From: Chitinivibrionales bacterium
GTDB taxonomy: Bacteria > Fibrobacterota > Chitinivibrionia > Chitinivibrionales > FEN-1185
Assembly (NCBI GenBank): GCA_035516255.1
Contig: DATJAL010000014.1
Location: 53,275-117,274 of the forward strand
DNA: 64,000 nt
Direction: 5' to 3'
The first letter of the stretch is position 1, and each line of letters opens with the position of its first letter. A program made the position numbers and the translations under genes. The notes below the pieces were generated by a model. It was given only the letters and a program-made list of their open reading frames with translations, had not been told where the DNA came from and ran no database searches. This document shows, piece after piece, positions 26,049-34,535 of the stretch.

Positions 26049-27086
26049 ATGACCGCTCCCTACGATCCGTATTCCCTGTTCCCGCAGTTCGAGCCCGTGG
26101 GCTGGAACCCTGCCGGCGGTTCGACAACCGACGCCGATTCCCTTGTTTATTCCCTACGGCGCGACCACGGCGTGCGGGGCGCGTACCGGCTGCACAACCC
26201 CAACGACGAGATCAACGACGGCCTCCACAACCTTGACAAGGTGATCATCGAATACCGCATCAACGCCATCAGCTACGCGCTGTTCACAATCCGCGACCTG
26301 TTGAGCGCGCCCTATTCCTTTGACGCGGGCGGCTCGGGCAACATCATCGGCGACATCGCGGAGCGCATCGCCCGCCGCGTCACCAAATACTGGCTCAAGC
26401 ACCACAGCCCGCACGGGAAGACCGGTGGCATCTTCGACCGGCGCTTCAACCCCAAGGAGCGCGACGACTTCATCATCGCCAACTCGCAGCAGTACATCCT
26501 CAAGATACGAAGATACCCCAACCTGGTGATCCTGGAAAAAACCGGCAGGGGAAAATACGGGTACGAAAACATTAAGGAGCTCGACGGCCTGTTCGATTAC
26601 CGGTATTTTCTGCAGCGCAACATCCTGGTCCTTGAAAGCAAGCTGGAGAAGCTGACCGTGGACGCCGGCGACCTGCTGGAAAATCTTTTTGCGCCGCTCG
26701 CCACCCTGTTTCCGGACGCGCATTTCTCCTACGTGTTGTTTACCGACAGGAATTCCATTTACCAGAAGAGAAACTACGAGCGTCGCCGTCAGCTCAAGCA
26801 GTTTCCCCTCAGGTTGTACCGCCGCCTTGCCGACGCGGGAATCGCCACGCTGTTTTTTTCGTTCAACGAATCCCGCGACGATTTCGAGCGGATGAAGGAC
26901 CACCTCGTCACCCAGTACCGCGCCATCAACCGGATGGGCGTTACCCTGTCGGGCCGCACCATGATCACCGACAAGGAGCTCATGATCTTCGACGGCGGCG
27001 AGACCCCGCACCTAAAGCTGGTCAAGGAACCGCATTCGGGTTTTTGGCGGGAGGTGAGATTGACACATAAGAGCAGGAAGAAATAA
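26049..27086 (+). CDS. Conserved-looking cytoplasmic protein of unknown function
   Basis: A 345-aa soluble protein with no signal peptide or transmembrane segment. I do not recognise the family. Visible features are an N-terminal Pro/Tyr-rich stretch (MTAPYDPYSLFPQF), a Gly-rich turn GGSGNIIGDIAERIARR around 93-110, and several Arg/Tyr-rich segments, ending in basic residues. The start at this ATG is preferred; an upstream in-frame ATG at 25950 would add a hydrophobic stretch encoded by repeat sequence. It is divergent from the phosphatase and appears to be a single-gene unit. Confidence 0.6.
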   Translation: MTAPYDPYSLFPQFEPVGWNPAGGSTTDADSLVYSLRRDHGVRGAYRLHNPNDEINDGLHNLDKVIIEYRINAISYALFTIRDLLSAPYSFDAGGSGNIIGDIAERIARRVTKYWLKHHSPHGKTGGIFDRRFNPKERDDFIIANSQQYILKIRRYPNLVILEKTGRGKYGYENIKELDGLFDYRYFLQRNILVLESKLEKLTVDAGDLLENLFAPLATLFPDAHFSYVLFTDRNSIYQKRNYERRRQLKQFPLRLYRRLADAGIATLFFSFNESRDDFERMKDHLVTQYRAINRMGVTLSGRTMITDKELMIFDGGETPHLKLVKEPHSGFWREVRLTHKSRKK

Positions 27087-27165
27087 GATTTGTTTTGGAG
27101 GGAGAACCGACCCCATCAAAGGCATCGCGCTTTGCATGGGGGGACGCCCATTTTTATTTGTCATT

Positions 27166-27639
27166 TTATTTCTTTTTTGCAATCTTCTTTATCTTTTCAG
27201 AAAACCCCTTTGTCAACTTCACCACAAACGGATATCGGTCCGCGGCGGTTAGAAGTTTTGCGCTCCGGTAGTCGCCGCATGCAAAAAGCAATTTGACCGT
27301 GAACGTTCCCCGCGTGGCGAAGGAAAGGCACGAGCCGAAGGCGTGGCCTGCGGCGCAGCCCGAAAGCTCTTTTCTTTGAAGCCTGAGCGCGGTGGCGTAA
27401 TTGTACACCGAATCTATGTTTTCCCGCAGTTCCGCATACAGCGCCGCGGGAAGCCCGATGATCACCGAATCGCTTTTCCCGGCAGAATCGTGCCACGCGA
27501 AAAAGTAAGCAGTATCAACGGTGAGGGGGAAATCGGGCCCGCTGCCGGCGGTCACCGTGGCATCGGCATGCGGCCTGCCGGCAAAAGCAAACAGACAGGA
27601 AAAAAATAACGGCGGTAAGATTGACAGACGCGAAAACAT
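27166..27639 (-). CDS. Small secreted protein downstream of the Ser/Thr kinase
   Basis: A 157-aa protein with an N-terminal signal peptide (MFSRLSILPPLFFSCLFAFA) and a basic C-terminus rich in Lys. It contains three cysteines, two of which are close (CAAGHAFGSC) and may form a disulfide. No family recognised. The start has a gaggag ribosome site and lies 20 bases after the kinase stop, so it is likely co-transcribed and may act in the same pathway in the periplasm. Confidence 0.55.
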   Translation of the reverse strand: MFSRLSILPPLFFSCLFAFAGRPHADATVTAGSGPDFPLTVDTAYFFAWHDSAGKSDSVIIGLPAALYAELRENIDSVYNYATALRLQRKELSGCAAGHAFGSCLSFATRGTFTVKLLFACGDYRSAKLLTAADRYPFVVKLTKGFSEKIKKIAKKK

Positions 27640-27659
27640 GCGGTAACGCTCCTCGGGAA

Positions 27660-29570
27660 TTATCGGGCTTGCTTTGAGGCCTGGTCGGTGAGAACCTGGA
27701 TGTTCTTTTCCGCGAGCTTGAAATAGGGATGGCCGGGGTTGCCCATGAGCAGGTTCTGCACCTCGGACCAGGCGTCGAGCGCCTTTTTCCGCGCCTCCTC
27801 AGTCGCCTGCACCATGAAATCGCCGGTGAGGCACGATGCCTTGACATATGATGAAGTAAGATCGAGCGCGCCGGCGTCGCCGATGCTGGCTGGCGCCCGC
27901 CGGCTTTCGTCGCACAGGGCCTCGGCCTCGGCGTATCGCCTGAACGAGGCGAGGTGCTGGGCCTTGGCCAGATAATATTCCTTGTCCGGCACATCGGGCC
28001 GCAAAAAGAAAGCGCCGAGCGCCTCCTTGTTGCCCAGACCCTGCAGCGCGCGCAGCTTGTACAGCCGCGCGGCCACCGTGGCCGCGCTCTCCCGGTCGAG
28101 CGCGTCGAACAGCGAGAGCGCGGTGGTGAAGTCGCCCTTGTTTGTTTCTTCGGCAAGAATTTTCAAAAGGTCATTTGTGCCGTATTGTTTCTGCAAAGAG
28201 GCGACGAGCGGCGTGGCCGTGCCGGACGGTAAAAGCAGATCTTCCGCATGGTTGCTTTGAATGTCGCCCGCCTGTGCGCGCGCCTTTTCCGGATCCGACG
28301 CTTTCTTCACGGGAAGGGACAATCCTTCTGCGGATGACGGCGCGGTCGGTTGATGGGCCACCGGGCCCTTTGAAGCAGGTGACGCCTTTACGGATGAAAA
28401 ATTCCCCGGCGCTGATGTTGCGCCATGAGACCCGCCTGCCGGCTTCATATAAAAGAGCCAAGCACATGCCGCCGCAGCCGCAACTGCGCCGCATGCCGCG
28501 ACTTTCGGAAGTATCCGCGGTTTCCGCCGGTATCCCACAATGTTTTTTTCAAGAGTGTTGATGTAATATTCGACAAGGTCTTCGGGTTTTTCCTTCGACA
28601 GCCTGGAATGAATTTTTTCCAGCCGCGAAAGTATTTCCGCAACGCTCCCGATGCGCCGATCCGGATTGAGGGTGAGGCAGGCATTGATGAGTTTGATGAG
28701 CTTTTTCGGGCATTTCACCTTGAACTCGGAAACCGGCATGTAGGCGTTTTTCATCCGCGCGGTCACGAGCTTGGCCATGTTTTTTTCCGGAAACGTGCGC
28801 TGGCCCGCGATCATCTCGTACAGGACGCAGCCGAGCGAAAAAATGTCTGAGCGCGGCGACGCGCGCTTCGCGCCCTCGAGCAGCTCTGGCGCGATGTACT
28901 GCATGGAACCCACCACGGTGCCGTCCATGGTGTGCATGGACACGCCGGTGGGCGTGGCGATGCCGAAATCCATGAGCTTGACCATGCCGTTCTTGGAGAT
29001 CATGATGTTGCCGGGCTTCAGGTCTCGGTGCAGAATGCCCACGTGCCGCTTGTCGTTGATGAGATAGGCGTGGTTGTGCGTGAAATCGAGCGCCCTGCAC
29101 ACAAGGATGCCGATGGCGGTGCAGACCTTGAGCGGCAGGCTGCCGCGCTCGCGGATCACGGCATCGAGCGAAAAGCCGTCGATTTTTTCCATTTCGATAT
29201 AGGGAAGACCATGCCAGTCGCCCACGTTGTGGATCTCGATGATGTTCGGATGCCTCAGCTGAGCCGTGATCCTCATTTCGGTCTCGAACCTGCCCGTGGT
29301 TTCAACCGAGGCGTTCGGCTTGAGCACCTTCACCGCGCGCGAGATCCCGAGTTTTTCGACCCAGATCTCGTACACGACGGCCGCGCCGCCCTCGCCCAGA
29401 ACTGACATGATGGTGCCCGAGCCAAGCGGCACCGCAGCCGAGCCGTTCGGAAGCACCGGGATCTGCCGGGAAAGGATCCCGGGGGGAGTAACCGTGCTGA
29501 CTTCTGCGCCTCCGGAATTCCGGTCCGGCACATCAACGGAAGGAGGTATCGAAGTGGTTCCCATTGTCAT
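27660..29570 (-). CDS. Membrane Ser/Thr protein kinase with periplasmic TPR-like domain
   Basis: A 636-aa Hanks-type kinase. The N-terminal 50 residues are low complexity. The kinase domain (about 52-320) has a glycine loop LGEGGAAVVYEIW, ATP-binding Lys81, the catalytic loop HRDLKPGNIM (Asp183, Lys185), DFG (from Asp201) and an APELLEG activation segment end. One transmembrane helix (354-375) leads to a periplasmic domain of about 260 residues, Ala/Ser/Pro-rich at first and then helical repeats resembling TPR. It would sense or bind something outside and phosphorylate targets inside. A small secreted protein follows directly. Substrates are unknown. Confidence 0.9.
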   Translation of the reverse strand: MTMGTTSIPPSVDVPDRNSGGAEVSTVTPPGILSRQIPVLPNGSAAVPLGSGTIMSVLGEGGAAVVYEIWVEKLGISRAVKVLKPNASVETTGRFETEMRITAQLRHPNIIEIHNVGDWHGLPYIEMEKIDGFSLDAVIRERGSLPLKVCTAIGILVCRALDFTHNHAYLINDKRHVGILHRDLKPGNIMISKNGMVKLMDFGIATPTGVSMHTMDGTVVGSMQYIAPELLEGAKRASPRSDIFSLGCVLYEMIAGQRTFPEKNMAKLVTARMKNAYMPVSEFKVKCPKKLIKLINACLTLNPDRRIGSVAEILSRLEKIHSRLSKEKPEDLVEYYINTLEKNIVGYRRKPRILPKVAACGAVAAAAACAWLFYMKPAGGSHGATSAPGNFSSVKASPASKGPVAHQPTAPSSAEGLSLPVKKASDPEKARAQAGDIQSNHAEDLLLPSGTATPLVASLQKQYGTNDLLKILAEETNKGDFTTALSLFDALDRESAATVAARLYKLRALQGLGNKEALGAFFLRPDVPDKEYYLAKAQHLASFRRYAEAEALCDESRRAPASIGDAGALDLTSSYVKASCLTGDFMVQATEEARKKALDAWSEVQNLLMGNPGHPYFKLAEKNIQVLTDQASKQAR

Positions 29571-29660
29571 TTAAATATAAGCAGAATTTGAAAACTTCAG
29601 CCGATAAATAATGGAAAAAATCGGCGAACAATCCAACAAGGCGCAGGTCAAAATCAAACA

Positions 29661-30515
29661 TTAAACGGGATTTTTCCGGAAAACGGCGCACCACCATTCG
29701 TTTTCCCTGGCATCGCTTTTCAAAGTGAAATTCTTTTTTGATAAAATTTCAAGGGTCCGGTTTTTTTCGTTAAGGAGAAGCCCCGACCAGATAAATACGC
29801 CCCTGGGTTTGAGCAACTGGGAAATGCGGTCAAGAAGGGACGTGCCTTCGGAGGAGATCAAGTTCATGACCGCGATATCGAAGAGCCCGTCATTCTTGAA
29901 TATGTCAAGAGAACCTATGGCAAAGGAAATACGCGAACGGGCCCGGTTTTTCCGGAGGTTTTCGGCGAGGTTTGAAGCGCACACGGGATCAACATCAATG
30001 CCGACGGCGTATGCCGTTTTGCAAAGGTCTGCCAAAAAACACAGGATGCCCGAACCGGTGCCTATGTCCAGAGCCGCGGGCGGGTTCTCCGCCCTTGCGA
30101 TCTGGCCGGCGAGGGCCTTGCAGGCAAGCCTCGTGGTTTCGTGGTGGCCGGTGCCGAACGCCATTTTCGGTTCTATTTTTATCCATGTATCTCCGGAAGC
30201 CATGGGCGGCCTGAGCCAGACGGGCGCGACCCAGACGCCGTTCACCACCTGCACCGGTTTCATGGACTGCTTCCACTTCGCGTTCCAGTCCTCGTCCTTG
30301 ACAACCGATATCGATATGGGCTGGCAGGGGTTGAGGTCCATAAGATAAAATTCCGCGGTGTGGAGCGCGGCGCTGGTGGAGAAATAACACTTGAGTCTTA
30401 TCCGGCCCTTTGCTTCCTCTTCTTCGCACCCCAGCATGCCCAAGCCGTACCAGATGGCCTGGGCCCGTTCGCTGGCTTCGGGCGGCAATTCACAGGTGAG
30501 GCAGTATGCGCGCAT
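29661..30515 (-). CDS. prmA: Ribosomal protein L11 methyltransferase
   Basis: A 284-aa class I SAM-dependent methyltransferase. Seen are the PrmA N-terminal signature EDWNAKWKQSMKPVQVVNG, the FGTGHHETTRLAC motif, and the SAM-binding ALDIGTGSGILCFLADL followed by GIDVDPVCASN. The catalytic-site segment INLI of other methylases appears as AVMNLISSEG. It trimethylates lysines of L11. It is upstream of, and on the same strand as, the kinase gene, but 90 bases separate them. Confidence 0.88.
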   Translation of the reverse strand: MRAYCLTCELPPEASERAQAIWYGLGMLGCEEEEAKGRIRLKCYFSTSAALHTAEFYLMDLNPCQPISISVVKDEDWNAKWKQSMKPVQVVNGVWVAPVWLRPPMASGDTWIKIEPKMAFGTGHHETTRLACKALAGQIARAENPPAALDIGTGSGILCFLADLCKTAYAVGIDVDPVCASNLAENLRKNRARSRISFAIGSLDIFKNDGLFDIAVMNLISSEGTSLLDRISQLLKPRGVFIWSGLLLNEKNRTLEILSKKNFTLKSDARENEWWCAVFRKNPV

Positions 30516-30548
30516 AAGTCAATTTCTTAGGATTTTAAAATAAATCTG

Positions 30549-30712
30549 CCACAGAGACACAGAGGCACAGAGAAAAAACGATATCAAAGATAAGATTAAA
30601 GATTCAAAAATTAAAGTTTTCAAAACACGTAATTGGTCCTGAATCTTGAATTTTTAATTCACCCTATATTCTGCCCTGTGTCTCTATGCCTCTGTGGCTA
30701 TTTTATTTTTTA
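30549..30712. repeat. Long inverted repeat of the 'cacagaggcacagag' family
   Basis: The left arm ccacagagacacagaggcac (from 30549) is complementary to the right arm gtgtctctatgcctctgtgg (to about 30698). The intervening 95 bases include an inner AT-rich inverted repeat (ttgaatttttaattc region). It lies between thiC and prmA. Half-sites occur at 25988-26032, 39090-39115 and 53640-53680. Confidence 0.65.
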
Positions 30713-30714
30713 TC

Positions 30715-31998
30715 TTAATCAGGTTTTACGACTTTTGACCGCCGGATGGCGCAGAACTCGCCGCAGATGCTGCAGTGCGACGGATCGCCCTGCGGCGGCA
30801 GCGAGGCGCGGTAGCGGGCCGCCTTTTCCGGGTCAACGCAGAGCGAGATGAGCTTGTCCCAGTCCAGGTTTATTTTCGCGCGCGATATTTCCGCGTCCCA
30901 TTCCTTTGCGCCGGGAAGGCCGCGGGCGATGTCGGCGGCGTGTCCCGCAATGCGGGAGGCGATCACGCCCTCGCGCACGTCGTCGACCGACGGCAGGCGC
31001 AGGTGCTCTGCCGGCGTCACATAGCACAGAAAATCGGCGCCCGCCATGGCGGCGAGCGCGCCGCCGATGGCCGCCGAGATGTGGTCGTAGCCGGGCGACA
31101 CGTCGGTGACCAGCGGGCCCAGAACGTAAAAGGGCGCATTGTCGCACAGCGTCTTTTCGATCTGCATGTTTGAAATGACCTGGTCGAGCGGTACATGGCC
31201 CGGGCCCTCAACGAACACGCCCACGTTTTTTTCGCGCGCCTTCTTCACGAGCTCCCCCAGGATCACGAGCTCCTGCACCTGCACGCGGTCGGTGGCGTCG
31301 GCGATCGCGCCGGGACGGAACGCGTCGCCCAGGCTGATGCACACGTCGTGCTTTGCGCATATGTCAAGGAGCCTGCCGTAGCCGGCGTAGAGCGGGTTTT
31401 CCTTTTTATTGTGGTGGATCCATTCCATCATGATGGTGCCGCCGCGCGACACCGCGCCGGCCGTCCTGCCCGCGTGCCTGAAACGCTCCACCGACTCCAG
31501 GGTGACGCCGCAGTGCAGCGTGAGAAAGTCGACGCCCTGCTCGCAGTGCCGCTCGATCACCTCGAACATTTCGTCCGGCGTGATCTGGAGAATGGATTTT
31601 TTCCTGCTCTGCGCGATAACCGCCATTTCGTACAGCGGCACCGTACCCACGGCGACCGGGCATTCCGCGATGATGGTTTTGCGGATCGCGGTAAGGTCGC
31701 CGCAGGTGGAAAGGTCCATGATGGCGTCGGCGCCGTAGTTCAGGGCGACACGCATTTTTTCAAGCTCTTCGGCGATGTCCGCTTTTGACGACGAGGTGCC
31801 GATGTTCGCGTTCACCTTGATGCGTGTGCCTTTGCCGATGGCAAGCGGCTCGATGCTGCGCTTCGCATTGCGCACGATCACGATGGTGCCGTCGCAACAC
31901 GCCTTCCGAACCTGTTCGGCAGGCAGGTTTTCTTTTACGGCTGCCTTTTCGGCATCGGCCGTGACAATGCCTTTTTTCGCTTGGGAAACCCGTGTCAT
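30715..31998 (-). CDS. thiC: ThiC, phosphomethylpyrimidine synthase
   Basis: A 427-aa radical-SAM enzyme that converts aminoimidazole ribotide to hydroxymethylpyrimidine phosphate for thiamine synthesis. Conserved blocks include IKVNANIGTSS, ADAIMDLSTCGD, HCGVTLESV, GTIMMEWI, RPGAIADATD and PGHVPLDQV. The C-terminal cluster-binding motif is CSICGEFC, the short form found in anaerobe-type ThiC. The ATG at 31998 is preferred over one 33 bases upstream. A paralogue, BzaF, makes 5-hydroxybenzimidazole with a similar fold and cannot be fully excluded. No other thi gene is in the window. The 5' leader (32000-32110) has only fragments that recall a TPP riboswitch. Confidence 0.92.
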   Translation of the reverse strand: MTRVSQAKKGIVTADAEKAAVKENLPAEQVRKACCDGTIVIVRNAKRSIEPLAIGKGTRIKVNANIGTSSSKADIAEELEKMRVALNYGADAIMDLSTCGDLTAIRKTIIAECPVAVGTVPLYEMAVIAQSRKKSILQITPDEMFEVIERHCEQGVDFLTLHCGVTLESVERFRHAGRTAGAVSRGGTIMMEWIHHNKKENPLYAGYGRLLDICAKHDVCISLGDAFRPGAIADATDRVQVQELVILGELVKKAREKNVGVFVEGPGHVPLDQVISNMQIEKTLCDNAPFYVLGPLVTDVSPGYDHISAAIGGALAAMAGADFLCYVTPAEHLRLPSVDDVREGVIASRIAGHAADIARGLPGAKEWDAEISRAKINLDWDKLISLCVDPEKAARYRASLPPQGDPSHCSICGEFCAIRRSKVVKPD

Positions 31999-32211
31999 GA
32001 GGATCGTCTTTCTGCGCAAAGAATGTATCAAAAATAGATCAGGCGGGAAGCATGGTATTCAGTTCTTTTTCTATGGCAACCGGACCTTGGTAATGATAAA
32101 ATGAGTAAAAAGATAAAATAAATGAGCCTCTTTTCCGAATTATAAAATTGTTTTTCGGATGCCTCGGGAACTATATTTGGTAAACTAATTTTTTCAAAAG
32201 AGGACTGTACC

Positions 32212-32697
32212 GTGGCAAAAAAAACCAAGTCAAAGAAGGTTGCAAAGCCGGTTAAAAAGGCGAAAAAGGCCAAACCGGCGTCCCGCGAAATCAAACCCGT
32301 GCGGAGGCTCACCAGGCAGGAGCTCCAGTATTTTAAGGACCGGCTCCTCAAGGAAAAGAAAAAGGTGCTTGAGGAAATGGACGAGATCCAGAACGAGAGC
32401 CTCAAGACCTCCATCGCAGACCAGTCGGGCGAAAATTCACGGTACTCCTACCATCTCGGCGACACCGCGTCCCTCGCCTACGGCAGGGAGTTCTCCATGG
32501 GGCTTGCCGAGCGCCAGCAGAAATACATGGAACAGATAGACGAGGCGCTCCAGCGCATCGATGACGGCACCTACGGCACCTGCCTGGTGACCGGTGAGGC
32601 AATTCCCATCGAGCGGCTCGAAGAGGTGCCTGTTGCCAAATATTCGGTCCGCGGCAAGGAAATTTTGGAAAAGCGCAAACAGAAAGGCACAGCATAA
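32212..32697 (+). CDS. DksA/TraR-family protein with Lys-rich tail and degenerate zinc finger
   Basis: A 161-aa protein. The first 25 residues are a Lys/Ala-rich tail (MAKKTKSKKVAKPVKKAKK). Residues about 35-120 form the coiled coil of DksA-like proteins, and the C-terminal segment YGTCLVTGEAIPIERLEEVP is the TraR finger. Only the first of the four zinc-binding Cys remains; the others are Thr and Ser-like positions. DksA-type proteins enter the RNA polymerase secondary channel and modulate rRNA and stress promoters. The start is GTG with an agagga site. Similar cysteine-poor versions are recalled from Bacteroidota. Confidence 0.82.
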   Translation: MAKKTKSKKVAKPVKKAKKAKPASREIKPVRRLTRQELQYFKDRLLKEKKKVLEEMDEIQNESLKTSIADQSGENSRYSYHLGDTASLAYGREFSMGLAERQQKYMEQIDEALQRIDDGTYGTCLVTGEAIPIERLEEVPVAKYSVRGKEILEKRKQKGTA

Positions 32698-32786
32698 TCC
32701 TAAAAGGATTTCTCCGGATTCTTCGTGCGCCGGTTCCCGCCTTAGTTGTTCACTCCCTCGACCTACCTTCGCGCCTATGGCCACTC

Positions 32787-34535
32787 GTGTTTTGCCTCCC
32801 GCTTTTCGCGTCGGTTTTTGCGAAATCCGGCATTGAAGCCGTAGTTTTTTCTGATTCGAGCCGCACCGTCATCATTGATGAATCGCTCGATCTTAAGCCC
32901 GCGCTTGTCCGTGATGCCGTGAAAAGGGCCGCTCCGGGTAAAAAACAGGACGCGGTAAAAAAGCTCCTCGATTCGCTCGGCTTTTTTTCCCGCTCCTGCG
33001 ATACGGTTTCCAAGGACACCATCCGAATAAATCCCGCTGGCCGCGGCCGCGTTGATTCCATCATAATAAACAGCGCCGCAGGGCTCGCGCCCGATTCCGT
33101 GACAAGGCTTCCGCTCCCGCGCCCCTACGACGCCGGGGAAATCCAATCGTTTGCAAAGAAAACGATTTATGCTCTCGGCACCAAGGGGTATCCGTTCGCC
33201 TCGCTCGCCATTGCCGTACGGACCAGGCCCGACTCCCAGGCCGTCCGGGCAGGGTGGCGGCGCGAGCTGATCGCCGTCGTCTTTGACGTACGCGAAAACG
33301 GCCGCTACGCCTTCGCGGCGCCGCTTATCACCGGTGCCGCGAAGACCGACCGCAAACTCCTGTTGCACGACATCATGTTCAGGGAAGGCCGACCCTTTGA
33401 CCTGCGCAAGGTGGAGGAGTCGCGCGACCGCCTGCTGTCGCGGCCCTACGTGACGTCGGCCGAGGTGTCGTCGCCCACGGTGCTCCTCACCGCGACGCTC
33501 ACCTCCGACACGGCCGCACGGGCGGCCGCGCCGCCGCTTGACAAGGTAATAGTCCCGGTTTCGTGCGCCGACCGGAACGGCTTCGGTTTCGACGGCGCGC
33601 TCACCTTCCAGGCGGGCGGCGGTTCGGCCGCGAACAGCTTTTACGGCGTTGTCAACCTGTCTCTCCTGAACCTGCTCCGGGGCGGGGAAACCGGGACCCT
33701 CACGTACAACGGCCAACAGGACCTGCAGCGCATGGAGCTTGCGGTGTCGAAGCCCTACCTGCTCGATTTCCCGGTGTTCGCGTCGGTCGATTTCGGTCTG
33801 GAGATTCAAAAGGGCTCTCAAAAGGACTCCTATGGCTATCTGCACGGCGACGTGGAGGCGCTCACCGAGCTGGCCGCGTACTGGCAGCTCGGCCTGGCCG
33901 TGAACGGCCACGAGGTGCAGTATCCACAGGATTCCAGCGGCGCCACGTCGCAGTTCGTGGGCGCCGACGTGATCATCAACCGGCAGACCAACCGCTACCG
34001 GGCCGGCGAGTTTGTCAGGGGATTTTCCCTGCGCACCGGCAGCGGGCTCGCGAAAAACAACGGCCGCCAGTTCGACCGCTGGCACGTCGACGCGGCGGGC
34101 AACCTGCAGGTGCCCTTTACAAACCGGTGGGCGGCCGCGGGCAGGCTCGTGGCGCAGACAATCATATCGGATCCGGCCGACACGCTTCGCCCCGCAGAAC
34201 TATACCAGACCGGAGGATACAAATCCCTGCGCGGCTATGCCGACGACGAGTTCAGGTTCAAGACCGTCGGGTACGGGCAGGTGGAATTTCTGTTTTATTT
34301 CAATCCTGAGGGTTCGATCTACGCCTTTACCGATGCGGGCCTCGGGTTCGGGCCGCTCGACCAGATGACGCTGCCCTCGGCGACCAGGATGGTGGGATAC
34401 GGCCTGGGTATTCGCATCCCGTCAAAGGTCGGCACGGCCGCGATCGAGTGGGCGCGCAATTACCAGGACACAAAAAGCCTCGGGAGGATACATGTGTCGG
34501 TGATGAATACGATAGCGGCAGGCATGGGGAGATGA
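32787..34535 (+). CDS. Omp85/TamA-like outer-membrane protein, start uncertain
   Basis: About 582 aa from this GTG. The N-terminal half (about 20-230) is compatible with POTRA domains that precede an Omp85 barrel, and the C-terminal half carries the barrel with the lid motif SLRGYADDEF (about 480-490), the equivalent of the conserved V/I-R-G-F/Y. The last strands resemble surface antigen D15. Omp85 proteins insert or translocate outer-membrane components. The start at 32787 gives a short hydrophobic leader without basic residues; the frame stays open upstream and an ATT at 32718 with an aaaagga site would give a better signal peptide. The following TPR-like gene begins directly after its stop. 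Confidence 0.78.
   Translation: MFCLPLFASVFAKSGIEAVVFSDSSRTVIIDESLDLKPALVRDAVKRAAPGKKQDAVKKLLDSLGFFSRSCDTVSKDTIRINPAGRGRVDSIIINSAAGLAPDSVTRLPLPRPYDAGEIQSFAKKTIYALGTKGYPFASLAIAVRTRPDSQAVRAGWRRELIAVVFDVRENGRYAFAAPLITGAAKTDRKLLLHDIMFREGRPFDLRKVEESRDRLLSRPYVTSAEVSSPTVLLTATLTSDTAARAAAPPLDKVIVPVSCADRNGFGFDGALTFQAGGGSAANSFYGVVNLSLLNLLRGGETGTLTYNGQQDLQRMELAVSKPYLLDFPVFASVDFGLEIQKGSQKDSYGYLHGDVEALTELAAYWQLGLAVNGHEVQYPQDSSGATSQFVGADVIINRQTNRYRAGEFVRGFSLRTGSGLAKNNGRQFDRWHVDAAGNLQVPFTNRWAAAGRLVAQTIISDPADTLRPAELYQTGGYKSLRGYADDEFRFKTVGYGQVEFLFYFNPEGSIYAFTDAGLGFGPLDQMTLPSATRMVGYGLGIRIPSKVGTAAIEWARNYQDTKSLGRIHVSVMNTIAAGMGR

Noticed and set aside
32000..32110. Possible TPP riboswitch in the thiC leader (minus strand: aactgaataccatg ... 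gcctgatctatttttgata)
   Set aside because: The order and some bases recall the TPP element (CTGA...ACC, CCTGATCT), but the invariant CTGAGA is CTGAAT, the GGATAATGCCAGCG block is missing, and the P1 stem cannot be drawn. It was not called. A covariance-model search would decide.
32775..34085. Open frame of 436 codons on the minus strand
   Set aside because: It is opposite the Omp85-like gene, whose barrel motif supports the plus strand; the antisense product resembles no protein.
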